Assembly (NCBI GenBank): GCA_964405265.1
Contig: CAYONC010000010.1
Location: forward strand, 1 to 60,730
Source: Eshraghiella sp964405265
GTDB lineage: Bacteria > Bacillota > Clostridia > Lachnospirales > Lachnospiraceae
Reading direction: 5' to 3'
DNA: 60,730 bases
The notes beneath the pieces are model-generated. The model did not search any database, had not been told where the DNA came from, and saw only the letters and a program-made list of their open reading frames with translations. The position numbers and the translations under genes are program-made. Position 1 is the stretch's first letter; every line of letters starts with the position of its first letter. Shown one piece after another: positions 50,486 through 59,816 of the stretch.

Positions 50486-51663
50486 TTTCCATCCCATTCC
50501 GTATACTGCCTGTCAATGTCTATCACTCCGAAGCAGTTGCCCGGAAGCTCCTCTACAATCTTCCCAAGGTGTGCTTTTACCTCTGCCGGAGTTCTACGTG
50601 AGCCCATCGGCAGGACGGCATCAAAAATTATATTGGTATTATTAGGTCCTGCCACAACCCTAAAATCATGAATGGTTATATGACTGTCATATTCATGTAT
50701 TCTGCTGACCACCATTTCTTTAAGGGCATTGACCTTCTCATCATTGACTGCCACCGGATCCATGTGGATTATTGTCTCACACTTTAATTCTTCCCTTATT
50801 TTTCTTTCACAGCTGTCAATTACTTCATGAAGACGGTTAATGTCTCCATCCTCCGGGACTTCGCCATGAAAAGAAATCATCCTTCTTCCGGGACCGTAAT
50901 CATGTACGACAAGGTCATGAATACCTACTATCTCTTCAAAGCTTTTTACAAGGTCATAAATTTTTCTGACAAAATCCCTGTCCGGCGGTTCACCTAACAG
51001 AGGACCTATTGTATCTTTTACTGATTTTATTCCCGTAAACAGAATAAATGCTGATACCGCCATTCCAGCAAAGCCATCGATATTAATACCGGTGAACCTG
51101 TTAATAATAACTGCTGCAAGTACAACCATTGTTGAAACGGAGTCACTTAATGAATCTGCTGCCGTCGCTTTCATTGATGCGGAATTAAGCAGCCTGCCGT
51201 AATGCCTGTTGTAGAAGTTCATATATATTTTAACCATAATAGATACGGCAAGTATTACAATGGTTATAATATCCGTCTCCGGTGTCACCGGTGAGATGAT
51301 CCTCTTTAACGAGGTTTTACCCAGTTCATATCCCATCATTATTATCATCAGGGATACAATGAGTCCGGTTATATATTCTATTCTGCCGTGACCATACGGG
51401 TGCTCTGCGTCAGGTTCTTTATATGCCATCCTGAAGCCTAAAAGCGATATTAGTGACGAGCCTGCATCTGAGAGATTGTTAAATGCATCTGCCATAATTG
51501 ACACTGCTCCGCTTATCAGTCCTGTAAAAAGCTTGCCTGCAAAAAGCATCACATTGAGTATTATACCTACAATCCCCGTCAGTGTGCCGTAACCTCTCCT
51601 GACGTTAGGGTCTTCATAATCCCTGCTGTTTTTTATAAATATTCCTGATAATATTTTAATCAT
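50482..51663 (-). CDS. Cation diffusion facilitator family transporter
   Basis: Metal/proton antiporter of 393 residues. Six membrane helices (about 30-220) with the CDF metal site residues in DAFNNLSD and the HPYGHGRIEY loop, then a cytosolic ferredoxin-like domain (VHDYGPGRRMISFHGEVPED) and a C-terminal extension of about 80 residues that looks like a second copy of such a fold. The absence of a His-rich loop fits Mn, Fe or Zn equally. Last gene of a unit with greA, a radical SAM protein and a SecB-like protein, 2 bp after the latter. Confidence 0.9.
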   Translation of the reverse strand: MIKILSGIFIKNSRDYEDPNVRRGYGTLTGIVGIILNVMLFAGKLFTGLISGAVSIMADAFNNLSDAGSSLISLLGFRMAYKEPDAEHPYGHGRIEYITGLIVSLMIIMMGYELGKTSLKRIISPVTPETDIITIVILAVSIMVKIYMNFYNRHYGRLLNSASMKATAADSLSDSVSTMVVLAAVIINRFTGINIDGFAGMAVSAFILFTGIKSVKDTIGPLLGEPPDRDFVRKIYDLVKSFEEIVGIHDLVVHDYGPGRRMISFHGEVPEDGDINRLHEVIDSCERKIREELKCETIIHMDPVAVNDEKVNALKEMVVSRIHEYDSHITIHDFRVVAGPNNTNIIFDAVLPMGSRRTPAEVKAHLGKIVEELPGNCFGVIDIDRQYTEWDGN

Positions 51664-51665
51664 AA

Positions 51666-52082
51666 TTACTGCGTAAGTCCATCCGTTCCGGCAGTCTCTT
51701 TAAGCGGATTTTCCCCTAATCTCGGATTCGGTATTCTGATCGGCACTCCGATAAGTGCACTCACGGACCTGATTTTTTCATTTGCTGACATTATGATGAC
51801 TGACATATAATTATCCTTTATGAACTGCTCTATATCATCCACAAAAGTACTCAGTGTAACTCCTGTTATCGTCTCAATAACCATCTGTATGCTTTCTGCC
51901 GGATCCGTAACAATCATTTTGACAGCCACGAGTGCTGCAACAGGATTTGCGGTATTTGGCTTGATTGCAGCTTCCGATCTGACACTGAGTGCAATTTTTT
52001 CACCCGGCTTAATTGAAAAATTATTATTATAAGTCAGGCTCCTTATTTCAGTCGGGTTAATTGTTACTGTTATGTTTTTCAT
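51666..52082 (-). CDS. SecB-like protein (putative chaperone-fold protein)
   Basis: Soluble protein of 138 residues. No close match comes to mind, but the C-terminal segment ANEKIRSVSALIGVPIRIPNP resembles the SecB end pattern (start of a long helix, then small-Gly-x-Pro...Pro-N-P), and the alternating strands before it fit a SecB fold. Firmicutes lack classical SecB but do have SecB-like proteins. It overlaps the radical SAM gene by 4 bp (ATGA) and has GGAGG just upstream. Function unknown; the fold is the only claim. Confidence 0.5.
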   Translation of the reverse strand: MKNITVTINPTEIRSLTYNNNFSIKPGEKIALSVRSEAAIKPNTANPVAALVAVKMIVTDPAESIQMVIETITGVTLSTFVDDIEQFIKDNYMSVIIMSANEKIRSVSALIGVPIRIPNPRLGENPLKETAGTDGLTQ

Positions 52083-53743
52083 TCTGTTTCCTCCATAATC
52101 TTAACGGTTGCATTATTGTCCGTCTTTTCTCTGTTTAAATAATTAAAATATACCGTTGTCGCCTCCGGCACGATTTTTCCGCTTTTTACATATTCTGCTA
52201 CATTCAGACTGAAAACCTCGGCATGCTCCGCCTTGGTAAGTCTTTTGCCTGCAGGATTCGGTCTCATAAAATCCGGCATGTTCTTTGCATTATCACGCAG
52301 AAGCATGTCATACTTCAGAAGTTCTGCCATGATACCGGTTTCATTCTCTCCAAGTCTTTCCGCCGCAAAGTCATACAGCAGCCGGTACCTGTCCGTTCTT
52401 GAAGGAAGGCTTCCGTCATGATATCTTGCGTTATAAAATTCCCCCAGCTGTACATACATATCATAGGGGCTCTCAAAAAATTCCTGAAGATACTTAATGC
52501 TGCCCGGATACATACGGCTATTATAATACATATCAAGAACATTTTCCACTTTTTTCAGCTGTCTCATGTCATCATATGACATATAATCCGTATACAGCAC
52601 TTCATACGGAGCATAGCTTCTGCATACCATGCCGTACCGCCCTGCCTCATTCCTCATCCGTGTTCCGTATAAAAGCTTTAAAAATCCCAACTGCAGGGCA
52701 TGCGGATGCAAAAGATATATTTCATTAAATGACTTTCTGAATGACTTCATGTCTTCATAGGGAAGTCCTGCAATCAGGTCAAGATGCACATGTATGTTGC
52801 CTTCCGCCAGAATTTTTCTGACATTCTCCATAAGAACATCCAATTTAACGTTTCTGTGTATTGCACGGAGTGTTTTTTCATTGACTGACTGCACACCTAT
52901 TTCAAGCTGTACAAGTCCCGGCCTCATACCGTTAAGTATTGCTATATCTTCATCCTCCAACAGGTCAGCAGATATTTCAAAATGGAATCCGGTTATACCG
53001 TTATCATTTTCAATTATATATTTCCATATGGTTCTTGAATGTTCTCTGTTGCAGTTAAAGGTTCTGTCCACAAATTTGACAAGCGGAACCCCTGCATCAA
53101 GGAATATTTTCAAATCTGTCTTAACCTTATCACAGCTTCTGAATCTTAATTTTTTATCAATGGATGACAGACAGTAGCTGCAGGAAAACGGACATCCTCT
53201 TGAGCTTTCATAATACATGATGCGGTTTCTGTTTTCTGCAATGACGGGCGGCGGAAGCAAATCCGGTTCAAGCGGTTCCGTACAAGGATTGCATACAAGC
53301 CGTCCTTCTTCAATATATGCCATTCCCGGAATTTTTCTTATATCCTGCCTTCTGTCGCTAAAACAGCAGTCCGTAAGCATATTAAACGGTATCTCTCCTT
53401 CACCGCATATTATTCCTTCCACATTATCATATTCCCTCAGGTACGGCTCTGGATTATATGATACCTCCGGTCCGCCAAGCCACACCGGAACACCCGGAAG
53501 AAGCCCGGCCGTTTCCGGAAGAAGTTTCTTCACATAGTCAATATTCCATATATAACACGATATTCCGATTGCATCCGGATGCTCTTCGTATATTCCGTCT
53601 ATAATGTCATCTATACGGCTGTTAACGGTATATTCGAGTATTTTGATTTTTTCCGGATGTGGCGATACCGCTTTAAGGGAATATACTGCCGGATTGGAAT
53701 GTATATATTTTGAATTTATGGCAAGCAGCAGAAATTTATTCAT
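52079..53743 (-). CDS. B12-binding-domain radical SAM protein (DUF4080 type)
   Basis: 554 residues in three parts: an N-terminal cobalamin-binding-like domain (about 1-130: AIGISCYIWNIDYVKKLLPE, VWLGGPEVS), the radical SAM core with CX3CX2C in RGCPFSCSYCLSS (about residue 185), and a C-terminal helical DUF4080 region. The cobalamin-binding DxHxxG motif is not visible, so B12 may not be bound. Relatives are MiaB/BchE-like enzymes of unknown substrate. Its start overlaps the greA stop by 1 bp and its end overlaps the SecB-like gene by 4 bp. Confidence 0.87.
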   Translation of the reverse strand: MNKFLLLAINSKYIHSNPAVYSLKAVSPHPEKIKILEYTVNSRIDDIIDGIYEEHPDAIGISCYIWNIDYVKKLLPETAGLLPGVPVWLGGPEVSYNPEPYLREYDNVEGIICGEGEIPFNMLTDCCFSDRRQDIRKIPGMAYIEEGRLVCNPCTEPLEPDLLPPPVIAENRNRIMYYESSRGCPFSCSYCLSSIDKKLRFRSCDKVKTDLKIFLDAGVPLVKFVDRTFNCNREHSRTIWKYIIENDNGITGFHFEISADLLEDEDIAILNGMRPGLVQLEIGVQSVNEKTLRAIHRNVKLDVLMENVRKILAEGNIHVHLDLIAGLPYEDMKSFRKSFNEIYLLHPHALQLGFLKLLYGTRMRNEAGRYGMVCRSYAPYEVLYTDYMSYDDMRQLKKVENVLDMYYNSRMYPGSIKYLQEFFESPYDMYVQLGEFYNARYHDGSLPSRTDRYRLLYDFAAERLGENETGIMAELLKYDMLLRDNAKNMPDFMRPNPAGKRLTKAEHAEVFSLNVAEYVKSGKIVPEATTVYFNYLNREKTDNNATVKIMEETE

Positions 53744-54243
53744 CAGAAGCTCCTCAATTCATCATTGTCGTCCGTATTTTTTTCAATGGAACGTATTATG
53801 ACATAATATCCGCTTCCCGGAGAAATTTCCACATAGACACGATCACCCGCCCTGTGTCCGAGGACTGCCTTACCGATTGGAGATTCATTGCTTATCAGCC
53901 CGTTCAGTGAATTACCTCTCACGGTGGTTACTATTTTGAAAGTTTCCGTTTCATCATCATCTTCAAAATACAGCTCAACACGATTATTAAGTCCTACCTC
54001 GTCATCTGCCGAATCATCACTTATTATCCGTGCCGTTCTTATCATTTTTTCCAGATATCTTATCCGGCTTTCATTACGGTTTTTTTCTTTTTTGGCAGCA
54101 TGATACTCAAAATTTTCACTTAAATCCCCATGTGCCCTTGCTTCCTTTACGTGCTCAAGAAGTTCTTTACGAAGTGTTACCTTCCTGTATGTAATTTCTT
54201 CTTCCATTTTCTTTATGTCATTATCCGTAAGTTCATCAAACAT
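53743..54243 (-). CDS. greA: GreA/GreB family transcription elongation factor
   Basis: Rescues backtracked RNA polymerase by stimulating transcript cleavage. N-terminal coiled coil with the catalytic tip GDLSENFEYHAAK, whose two acidic residues enter the polymerase channel, and the C-terminal FKBP-like domain (ISNESPIGKAVLGHRAGDRVYVEI). 166 residues, normal. The gene lies 21 bp after the AGCS symporter and in a unit with a radical SAM protein, an unusual setting; another greA may exist elsewhere in the genome. Confidence 0.93.
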   Translation of the reverse strand: MFDELTDNDIKKMEEEITYRKVTLRKELLEHVKEARAHGDLSENFEYHAAKKEKNRNESRIRYLEKMIRTARIISDDSADDEVGLNNRVELYFEDDDETETFKIVTTVRGNSLNGLISNESPIGKAVLGHRAGDRVYVEISPGSGYYVIIRSIEKNTDDNDELRSF

Positions 54244-54264
54244 AATCCGCCTCCGGTTAATATA

Positions 54265-55674
54265 TCATGATTTATTTTTAATTTTCCTGTTATATGCAGC
54301 CGTTTCCGCGGCAACAACCCCGCTTAGTGCAATAACCGCAATGAGATTCGGTATTGCCATAAGCCCGTTAAATATATCAGCTATGGTCCACACGGCTTTT
54401 ATCGTCATAAACGGTCCTATGAAAACACACAAAATATATATGATTCTGTATACCTTAACCGGTTTCATTTTACCCCCTGTAAGGTATTCCAGACACTTCT
54501 CACTGTAATAATTCCAGCCTAAAATGGTTGTAAAAGCAAAAAATATAAGACAGAGCATCAATACAAATGATGAAATTCTCTCAGGTATAGGAAGTCCCAT
54601 TCCGAATGCTGCCTCCGTCACTGCATATCCGTCGGCTCCGCCCTTCCATGCACTGGTAATTACAATGGCAAGTCCCGTCATTGTACATATAATTATTGTG
54701 TCAAAGAACGTTCCAAGCATTGACACCGTTCCCTGTCTTGCAGGTTCATCCGTCCTTGCTGCTGCAGCAGCAATCGGTGCACTTCCGAGTCCTGCCTCGT
54801 TGGAAAAAATTCCTCTTGCTATTCCCTTCTGCATAACGACGATTACCGAACCTATCACACCTCCCGTAACGGCTGACGGGTTAAATGCACCTTCAAAAAT
54901 CTGCCTGAAAGCTTCCGGTACTTCTTTTATGTTAAAGATAATTATAAGCAGTGCAAAAACCACATAGGTAATTGCCATAAAAGGCACTATTACCTGTGCA
55001 ACGGATGAAATTCTCTTTAATCCGCCAAGAAGGACAAGTGCAACAAATAACGTTATGACAATGGCAGTAATAAGCGTTACCCACGAATACTCCCTGCCGA
55101 ATATGCTCAGCATATGACTGTTCTCCGGGTCAAAAAATGTAGTGGTAGCGTTAGCTATTCCGTTAATCTGTGTAAAAGTGCCTATTCCAAGCAGTCCTAC
55201 TCCCACTCCGAATACCGCAAATAATGCGGCAAGCCATTTCCATTTTCTGCCCATTCCGCTCTCTATGTAATAAAACGGTCCTCCCACTATATGTCCGTCT
55301 TCCGTTACCTTACGGTACTTAACGGAAAGAAGACATTCAGCATACTTGGTTGCCATACCAACAAGTGCGGCAAGCCACATCCAGAACAGTGCACCCGGTC
55401 CTCCGGCAACTATTGCCGTCGCAACTCCGACGATGTTTCCCGTTCCAATGGTTGCGGAAAGTGCGGTACATAATGCACCGAAGCTTGAAACCTCTCCCGC
55501 TTCACCTTTTTCCTTGGAAAACATATGCTTCATTCCATGACCCAGCTTGTGAAACTGTACACCCTTAAGTCTTATCGTCAGGTATATTCCGGTAACAAGG
55601 ATCAGAATAATGAGCGGAAGCCCCCATACCACATCATTAACCTTTAAAAGTACTTCATTAATCTTATCAAACAT
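54265..55674 (-). CDS. Sodium:alanine/glycine symporter (AGCS family)
   Basis: Amino-acid importer with about 11 membrane helices, 469 residues. GTGNIVGVATAIVAGGPGALFWMWLAAL and GIFSNEAGLGSAPIAAAAA carry the AGCS consensus (short forms TIGTGNIVGVATAI; RGIFSNEAGLGSAPI). Alanine, glycine or D-alanine are usual substrates. Its promoter is at 55706-55734 and the leader is too short for a glycine riboswitch. greA follows 21 bp downstream. Confidence 0.94.
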   Translation of the reverse strand: MFDKINEVLLKVNDVVWGLPLIILILVTGIYLTIRLKGVQFHKLGHGMKHMFSKEKGEAGEVSSFGALCTALSATIGTGNIVGVATAIVAGGPGALFWMWLAALVGMATKYAECLLSVKYRKVTEDGHIVGGPFYYIESGMGRKWKWLAALFAVFGVGVGLLGIGTFTQINGIANATTTFFDPENSHMLSIFGREYSWVTLITAIVITLFVALVLLGGLKRISSVAQVIVPFMAITYVVFALLIIIFNIKEVPEAFRQIFEGAFNPSAVTGGVIGSVIVVMQKGIARGIFSNEAGLGSAPIAAAAARTDEPARQGTVSMLGTFFDTIIICTMTGLAIVITSAWKGGADGYAVTEAAFGMGLPIPERISSFVLMLCLIFFAFTTILGWNYYSEKCLEYLTGGKMKPVKVYRIIYILCVFIGPFMTIKAVWTIADIFNGLMAIPNLIAVIALSGVVAAETAAYNRKIKNKS

Positions 55675-55705
55675 TTCCGTTTCTCCTTAATACATCATCC
55701 TTATC

Positions 55706-55734
55706 AGAATACCATTTATAACATCTTTTTGCAA
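55706..55734 (-). promoter_or_regulatory. Promoter of the AGCS-greA unit
   Basis: Minus strand: -35 TTGCAA (55729-55734), 17-bp spacer, -10 TATTCT (55706-55711) preceded by TGG. Confidence 0.68.
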
Positions 55735-55745
55735 AGAAATATTAG

Positions 55746-55774
55746 TTGATTATCGTGCAAAAATATTATATTCT
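55746..55774 (+). promoter_or_regulatory. Possible promoter of the pseudopilin gene
   Basis: Plus strand: -35 TTGATT (55746-55751), 17-bp spacer, -10 TATTCT (55769-55774), 31 bp before the gene. Confidence 0.5.
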
Positions 55775-55805
55775 GTATATATAAAGAATTAGCGAGGCGT
55801 AAATT

Positions 55806-56294
55806 ATGAAAAAATATAGAAATCACGGATTTTCACTGGTGGAACTTCTAATTGTCATATGTATCATGGCGGTCCTTATGGGCATACTTATTCCGACACT
55901 CGTAAGACATACCAATAAATCCAAGCGTTCCGTGGATGCCAATACGGCAGATGAAATCGTAAGATGCTTTACAAGGGTAATTTCAGCGGATACGGACCTG
56001 TACAATTCTCTTACGTCAGAAGGCGGTTCAGCAATACGTTTCAGCTGGAATTCATCAACCTCCATGGAAACCTTACAGACTTTACAGGTTGTATATGATA
56101 CATTTCAGGAATTCGGTTCAATACCCGTTTCAAGATGGGACAAAAACCTCAACTGGATTATTACCTTCAGCGGAACGGACGTACACATATATCTTGCAGA
56201 CAATGCCGGTGATTCCTACGGGTATGAGCTGTATCCCGATTCGGACACCTATGTGAAGAAAAAGACCAAAGTAAAAATCGCATCCGGAACGTAA
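55806..56294 (+). CDS. Type IV pilin/pseudopilin-like protein
   Basis: Prepilin start: short basic leader ending in Gly (MKKYRNHG) followed by FSLVELLIVICIMAVLMGILIPTL with Glu at +5, the class III signal cut and methylated by a PilD/ComC-type peptidase. The remainder (about 130 residues) is soluble and folds outside. 162 residues. No assembly ATPase, platform or peptidase gene lies nearby, so it stands alone. Similar orphan pseudopilins in Lachnospiraceae may join the competence pilus; comEA and comEC are encoded in this window at a distance. Confidence 0.87.
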   Translation: MKKYRNHGFSLVELLIVICIMAVLMGILIPTLVRHTNKSKRSVDANTADEIVRCFTRVISADTDLYNSLTSEGGSAIRFSWNSSTSMETLQTLQVVYDTFQEFGSIPVSRWDKNLNWIITFSGTDVHIYLADNAGDSYGYELYPDSDTYVKKKTKVKIASGT

Positions 56295-56308
56295 CTTACA
56301 CAATATAT

Positions 56309-56350
56309 AAAAGCAGACATTCAATTTTATGAATATCTGCTTTTTTTCTT
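56309..56350. terminator. Shared terminator of the pseudopilin and lgt
   Basis: Stem AAAGCAGA-C-ATTCA (56309-56322) with TGAAT-A-TCTGCTTT (56330-56343), one C-A mismatch, then T residues on the plus strand and a T-rich tract on the minus strand. Confidence 0.85.
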
Positions 56351-57266
56351 ATTCTTCCTTATTGGCGGTATCTTCCGTTTCCGTTACTTCATCCGCTGCT
56401 TCGGCAACGGGCTCATTAGGAACAAATTCCCTGCCGTGCAATTTAATATGCATGAATACGGTAACCGCCAGTGCTGCAATGAACAATACAACCGAAAGCA
56501 CCTGTGACACGGCTATGCCGTTACCAAACTGCAGCTGATCGGTCCTGAGGCCTTCCACAAAAAATCTTATGACGCCATATCCCATCAGGTATCTGCACAG
56601 GGTCTCTCCGTGGAATTTCTTTTTATCCCTGAATACAAGAATGAGAATCAGTAATATAAGATTAAGCACACTTTCATACAAAAATGTCGGATGGACCTGA
56701 ACATACTTAACACCGTCTACAAGAACCAGCATTCCTTCATTAACGGTATCAGCCGCAACGTCACTCAACGGAAGCTGCATGGCAAAAAGGCTGTCGGTAT
56801 ATCCTCCAAATGCTTCCCTGTTAAAAAAATTCCCCCATCTTCCGATAATCTGTCCGATAAGAAGCCCCGGCATTATGGTATCTGCCATTTTGAAAAAATT
56901 CAGCTTCTTAACACGTGTAAAAATAAATAATGCTATTGCTCCGCCTATCACGGCACCGTAAATTGCTATTCCGCCCTTGCGGATATTAATAATTTCTTTA
57001 GGGTGGACTGAATAATAGTCCCATTCAAATGCCACATAATATATCCTTGCACATATAATCGCACTTATTACGGCAAAAAAGGTATAATCAATATAATCAT
57101 CCACATTCTGTCCCGTACGCTTTGCTTCATGATAAGCAAGAAAAGCTCCGGCAAGAAGACCCAGTGCTATAATTATACCGTAAAACTTTATTTCAAAATT
57201 CCCGATACTGAAGCCGGTCGGAAGATTAAACTCCAGCCCGAGATGAGGAAATCTTATTGCTCCCAT
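56349..57266 (-). CDS. lgt: Prolipoprotein diacylglyceryl transferase
   Basis: Adds diacylglycerol to the lipobox cysteine of exported lipoproteins, several of which are encoded here (amylase, GerMN protein, solute-binding protein). Seven membrane helices; IGRWGNFFNREAFGG is the Lgt signature. 305 residues, with a C-terminal acidic tail (EPVAEAADEVTETEDTANKEE, shortened: VAEAADEVTETEDTANKEE). It follows the MATE gene by 54 bp. Confidence 0.95.
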   Translation of the reverse strand: MGAIRFPHLGLEFNLPTGFSIGNFEIKFYGIIIALGLLAGAFLAYHEAKRTGQNVDDYIDYTFFAVISAIICARIYYVAFEWDYYSVHPKEIINIRKGGIAIYGAVIGGAIALFIFTRVKKLNFFKMADTIMPGLLIGQIIGRWGNFFNREAFGGYTDSLFAMQLPLSDVAADTVNEGMLVLVDGVKYVQVHPTFLYESVLNLILLILILVFRDKKKFHGETLCRYLMGYGVIRFFVEGLRTDQLQFGNGIAVSQVLSVVLFIAALAVTVFMHIKLHGREFVPNEPVAEAADEVTETEDTANKEE

Positions 57267-57320
57267 TTTTTATCAGCTCCTTAAATATTTTCTTTACAAA
57301 GTATACGTCCTTTTTACAAA

Positions 57321-58640
57321 TCAGGCAACTGTTTTCTTTCTTCCGCATACATAACTGACAACAAAGGAAAGCAGCAGGGTAAATGCTTCCGATACGCCAA
57401 AAGCAAGCCATACGCCCGTAATTCCTGCTGACCAGGAAAGAATAAAGGCAAACAGCACTATTGATACAATACCTCTTGATACGGATATTACCGATGATTC
57501 AACGGCACGTCCGGTTGCACTGAAAAATCCTGCCCTCACGATGTTAAATGCCGCAATAAGAAACCCCGGGAAATAAATTTTTATTCCCTTTTTAGCATAA
57601 GCGGCAAGAATTTCAGAGTTTTCGCTGTTAAACAGTGCTGTCAGTTCCTTGTTGAATATTATTACAAGTGCAGTAAAAGCAATGGAAATAAGACTTCCCA
57701 CAACAAGCGAATATCTGTATATTTTCATTTCGCCATCCCTGTTTCCTTCTCCGTGTACACGGCTTGCAAGCGGCTGAAGTCCCTGTGCCACACCATTCAG
57801 CAGTGCCGTTCCGACAATGGCAATATTGGCAATAACCCCGTATGCTGCCACTGCTTCATTGCCTGTCAGTCTCAAAAGAATAAAATTAAATGCAAAAGTT
57901 GTAACCGCATTCGATATTTCACCTACAAATGCCACTATTCCCAGACTCCATGATGAAAACAGCATCCTGAGGGACGGTTTCATTAATACCGGATGTACCG
58001 TATTTTTTGAAGAAAAATAATGTATCATGCATATAAGCATACTTACAACCGGTGAAAATGCAGTTGCAAGTGCGGCACCAACAATACCCATTTTAAGAGG
58101 AAACATAAGTACATAATCAAAAATTATGTTGAATATTCCGCTTGCAAAGGTTGCCGCCATGGCAATATTTGGAGCACCGTCATTTCTGACAAATGCCGTT
58201 ACGGTAAAATTAATCATGAAAAACGGAGCAAAACACAATACTATACGCAGATATGCAAGTCCTGTATCCATTATTTCATCATCAGCCCCGAGAAGCCTGA
58301 ATACCGGCTCGGTAAAAAATATTCCCAATATCACAAAAACAAGGCTTATCAAAAGTGTCCATATTATTGAATTTGAAAAATACCGGTTAACATCCTTATC
58401 TCCAAGTGCCTTCCTGAGTGAATATCTTGTTGCCGAACCGATACCCGTCATTGCTCCCATGGCATAAATAAGTCCAAATACCGGAAGTATGAGGTTTAAT
58501 GCCGTAATTCCTTTCATTCCTGATGCTTTTGAAATAAAAAAGGTATCGGCGATAACATAGCATGACACTCCTACCGTCGCAAAAATGTTAGGCATGAGAT
58601 AGCGTCTCAGCTGTTTTTCCATACTGTTCTTTTTATTCAT
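57321..58640 (-). CDS. MATE family efflux transporter (second copy)
   Basis: Twelve membrane helices, 439 residues, opening with RRYLMPNIFATVGVSCYVIADTFFISKASG, where the TFFI region matches MATE proteins. It is only distantly similar to the MATE at 35659 and has no linked regulator. Its start overlaps the DUF3048 gene by 8 bp, so it is co-expressed with that gene, followed by lgt. Confidence 0.92.
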   Translation of the reverse strand: MNKKNSMEKQLRRYLMPNIFATVGVSCYVIADTFFISKASGMKGITALNLILPVFGLIYAMGAMTGIGSATRYSLRKALGDKDVNRYFSNSIIWTLLISLVFVILGIFFTEPVFRLLGADDEIMDTGLAYLRIVLCFAPFFMINFTVTAFVRNDGAPNIAMAATFASGIFNIIFDYVLMFPLKMGIVGAALATAFSPVVSMLICMIHYFSSKNTVHPVLMKPSLRMLFSSWSLGIVAFVGEISNAVTTFAFNFILLRLTGNEAVAAYGVIANIAIVGTALLNGVAQGLQPLASRVHGEGNRDGEMKIYRYSLVVGSLISIAFTALVIIFNKELTALFNSENSEILAAYAKKGIKIYFPGFLIAAFNIVRAGFFSATGRAVESSVISVSRGIVSIVLFAFILSWSAGITGVWLAFGVSEAFTLLLSFVVSYVCGRKKTVA

Positions 58641-59808
58641 TGAATACTACTCCGAATGCTTCATTCATCACACATATATACGTCTTACCCACGGCAAGCT
58701 TAAGTGGAGTACCGTCCTTTGCCGTCATTCTTAGCGGATTTCCGTATTCCTGTTCATTATTATAATCTCCTTTTTTCCAGCTGATTTCCATATATTTTCC
58801 GCCGGACACATAATACCCTGTTCCTCCGGACATGTTATATTTCTGTCTTACCTTATTCCATGTATCCGCCGCAGTCCAGTTAGGTACTGGCAGTATGATT
58901 ATATTGGTCACATCTGCCTGACACCCTGCTGCTTCATCCATATACGGTTCATTATCCCAGAAATATATATCGTATTTTTTCTTTTCTGAATTATAAATAA
59001 ACGTTGTGGACTTATATCCTGAAAATGTAACTTTTACGCTCTCAGCCGTTTCTTCCATGTAATTATCCGGAAGCACATCAGTAAATTCCAACATCGTAAC
59101 ATCTCTGCCCGTCTTACCTGTCTGAATGTCAGAATTATCTATCCATGTTTTAAGATTTTCAGATGAGGTATATAACGTGTGTTCCATGCTGAGATATGTA
59201 AGTCTGTCCTTATCCCTCCAGAAGGCTCCCCGGTTATTGGAAACAGAGTCAACCGTAAGGCCGCCGTCCCTGCTAATCTTGTCAAGAACCCACGAATCAC
59301 CGCCGGCATGAACCATTATTGCATCAAATGCCAGCACCCATGAATAATAATATTCCCTTGTGGAGCGTATTGTCCCAATGGTTCCGACATCCGTAATATC
59401 CTGATACAGCCCCATTATTCTTGTTATTCCTCCCTCTTCTGCCATTTCAAGATATATATCTGCCTTGGAGTTTCCGCTCTGAGGCAATGCCTGCTTTATC
59501 GTGTTAAACATGATTGCATATGGTCTTATGCTGCTGTAATCTTTATCAGTTACCTCTCCCGTCAGCGGATTCGTATATACGGTTTCTTTTTCTGTCTCAG
59601 GCTCCGTCGGTGTCTCCGGTTCAATGCCCTTCTCCGTTGTCGCGTTTTCTTCTGACACTTCTTCCGTCGTGCTGTTTCCTCCTGCTGTGTTACTCTTTTT
59701 TCTTATGCAGAATGTCACACACAGTACAATAAGCACCGCTGCAATAACTCCCGCCGCAGTAATGATTATCTTTTTATTTTTAAGTAAAATTTCTTTCAGT
59801 CTGTCCAT
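58633..59808 (-). CDS. DUF3048 (YerB-like) membrane-anchored protein
   Basis: One N-terminal membrane segment (about 12-34), a Thr/Glu-rich linker (about 40-72) and a large extracellular domain with NPLTGEVTDKDYSSIRPYAIMFNTIKQALPQSG (shortened: YSSIRPYAIMFNTIKQALPQ), GTIGTIRSTREYY and the C-terminal barrel WKKGDYNNEQEYGNPLRM. This is the DUF3048 architecture of Bacillus YerB, of unknown function; YerB itself is a lipoprotein, whereas the cysteine here lies at the end of the membrane segment and gives no clear lipobox. 391 residues. It starts 8 bp after the nucleotidyltransferase gene. Confidence 0.88.
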   Translation of the reverse strand: MDRLKEILLKNKKIIITAAGVIAAVLIVLCVTFCIRKKSNTAGGNSTTEEVSEENATTEKGIEPETPTEPETEKETVYTNPLTGEVTDKDYSSIRPYAIMFNTIKQALPQSGNSKADIYLEMAEEGGITRIMGLYQDITDVGTIGTIRSTREYYYSWVLAFDAIMVHAGGDSWVLDKISRDGGLTVDSVSNNRGAFWRDKDRLTYLSMEHTLYTSSENLKTWIDNSDIQTGKTGRDVTMLEFTDVLPDNYMEETAESVKVTFSGYKSTTFIYNSEKKKYDIYFWDNEPYMDEAAGCQADVTNIIILPVPNWTAADTWNKVRQKYNMSGGTGYYVSGGKYMEISWKKGDYNNEQEYGNPLRMTAKDGTPLKLAVGKTYICVMNEAFGVVFNE

Positions 59809-59816
59809 GATAATAC

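Noticed and set aside
55675..55805. Glycine riboswitch before the AGCS symporter
   Set aside because: The best promoter leaves only about 25 nt of leader, and no aptamer-like pairing is visible.
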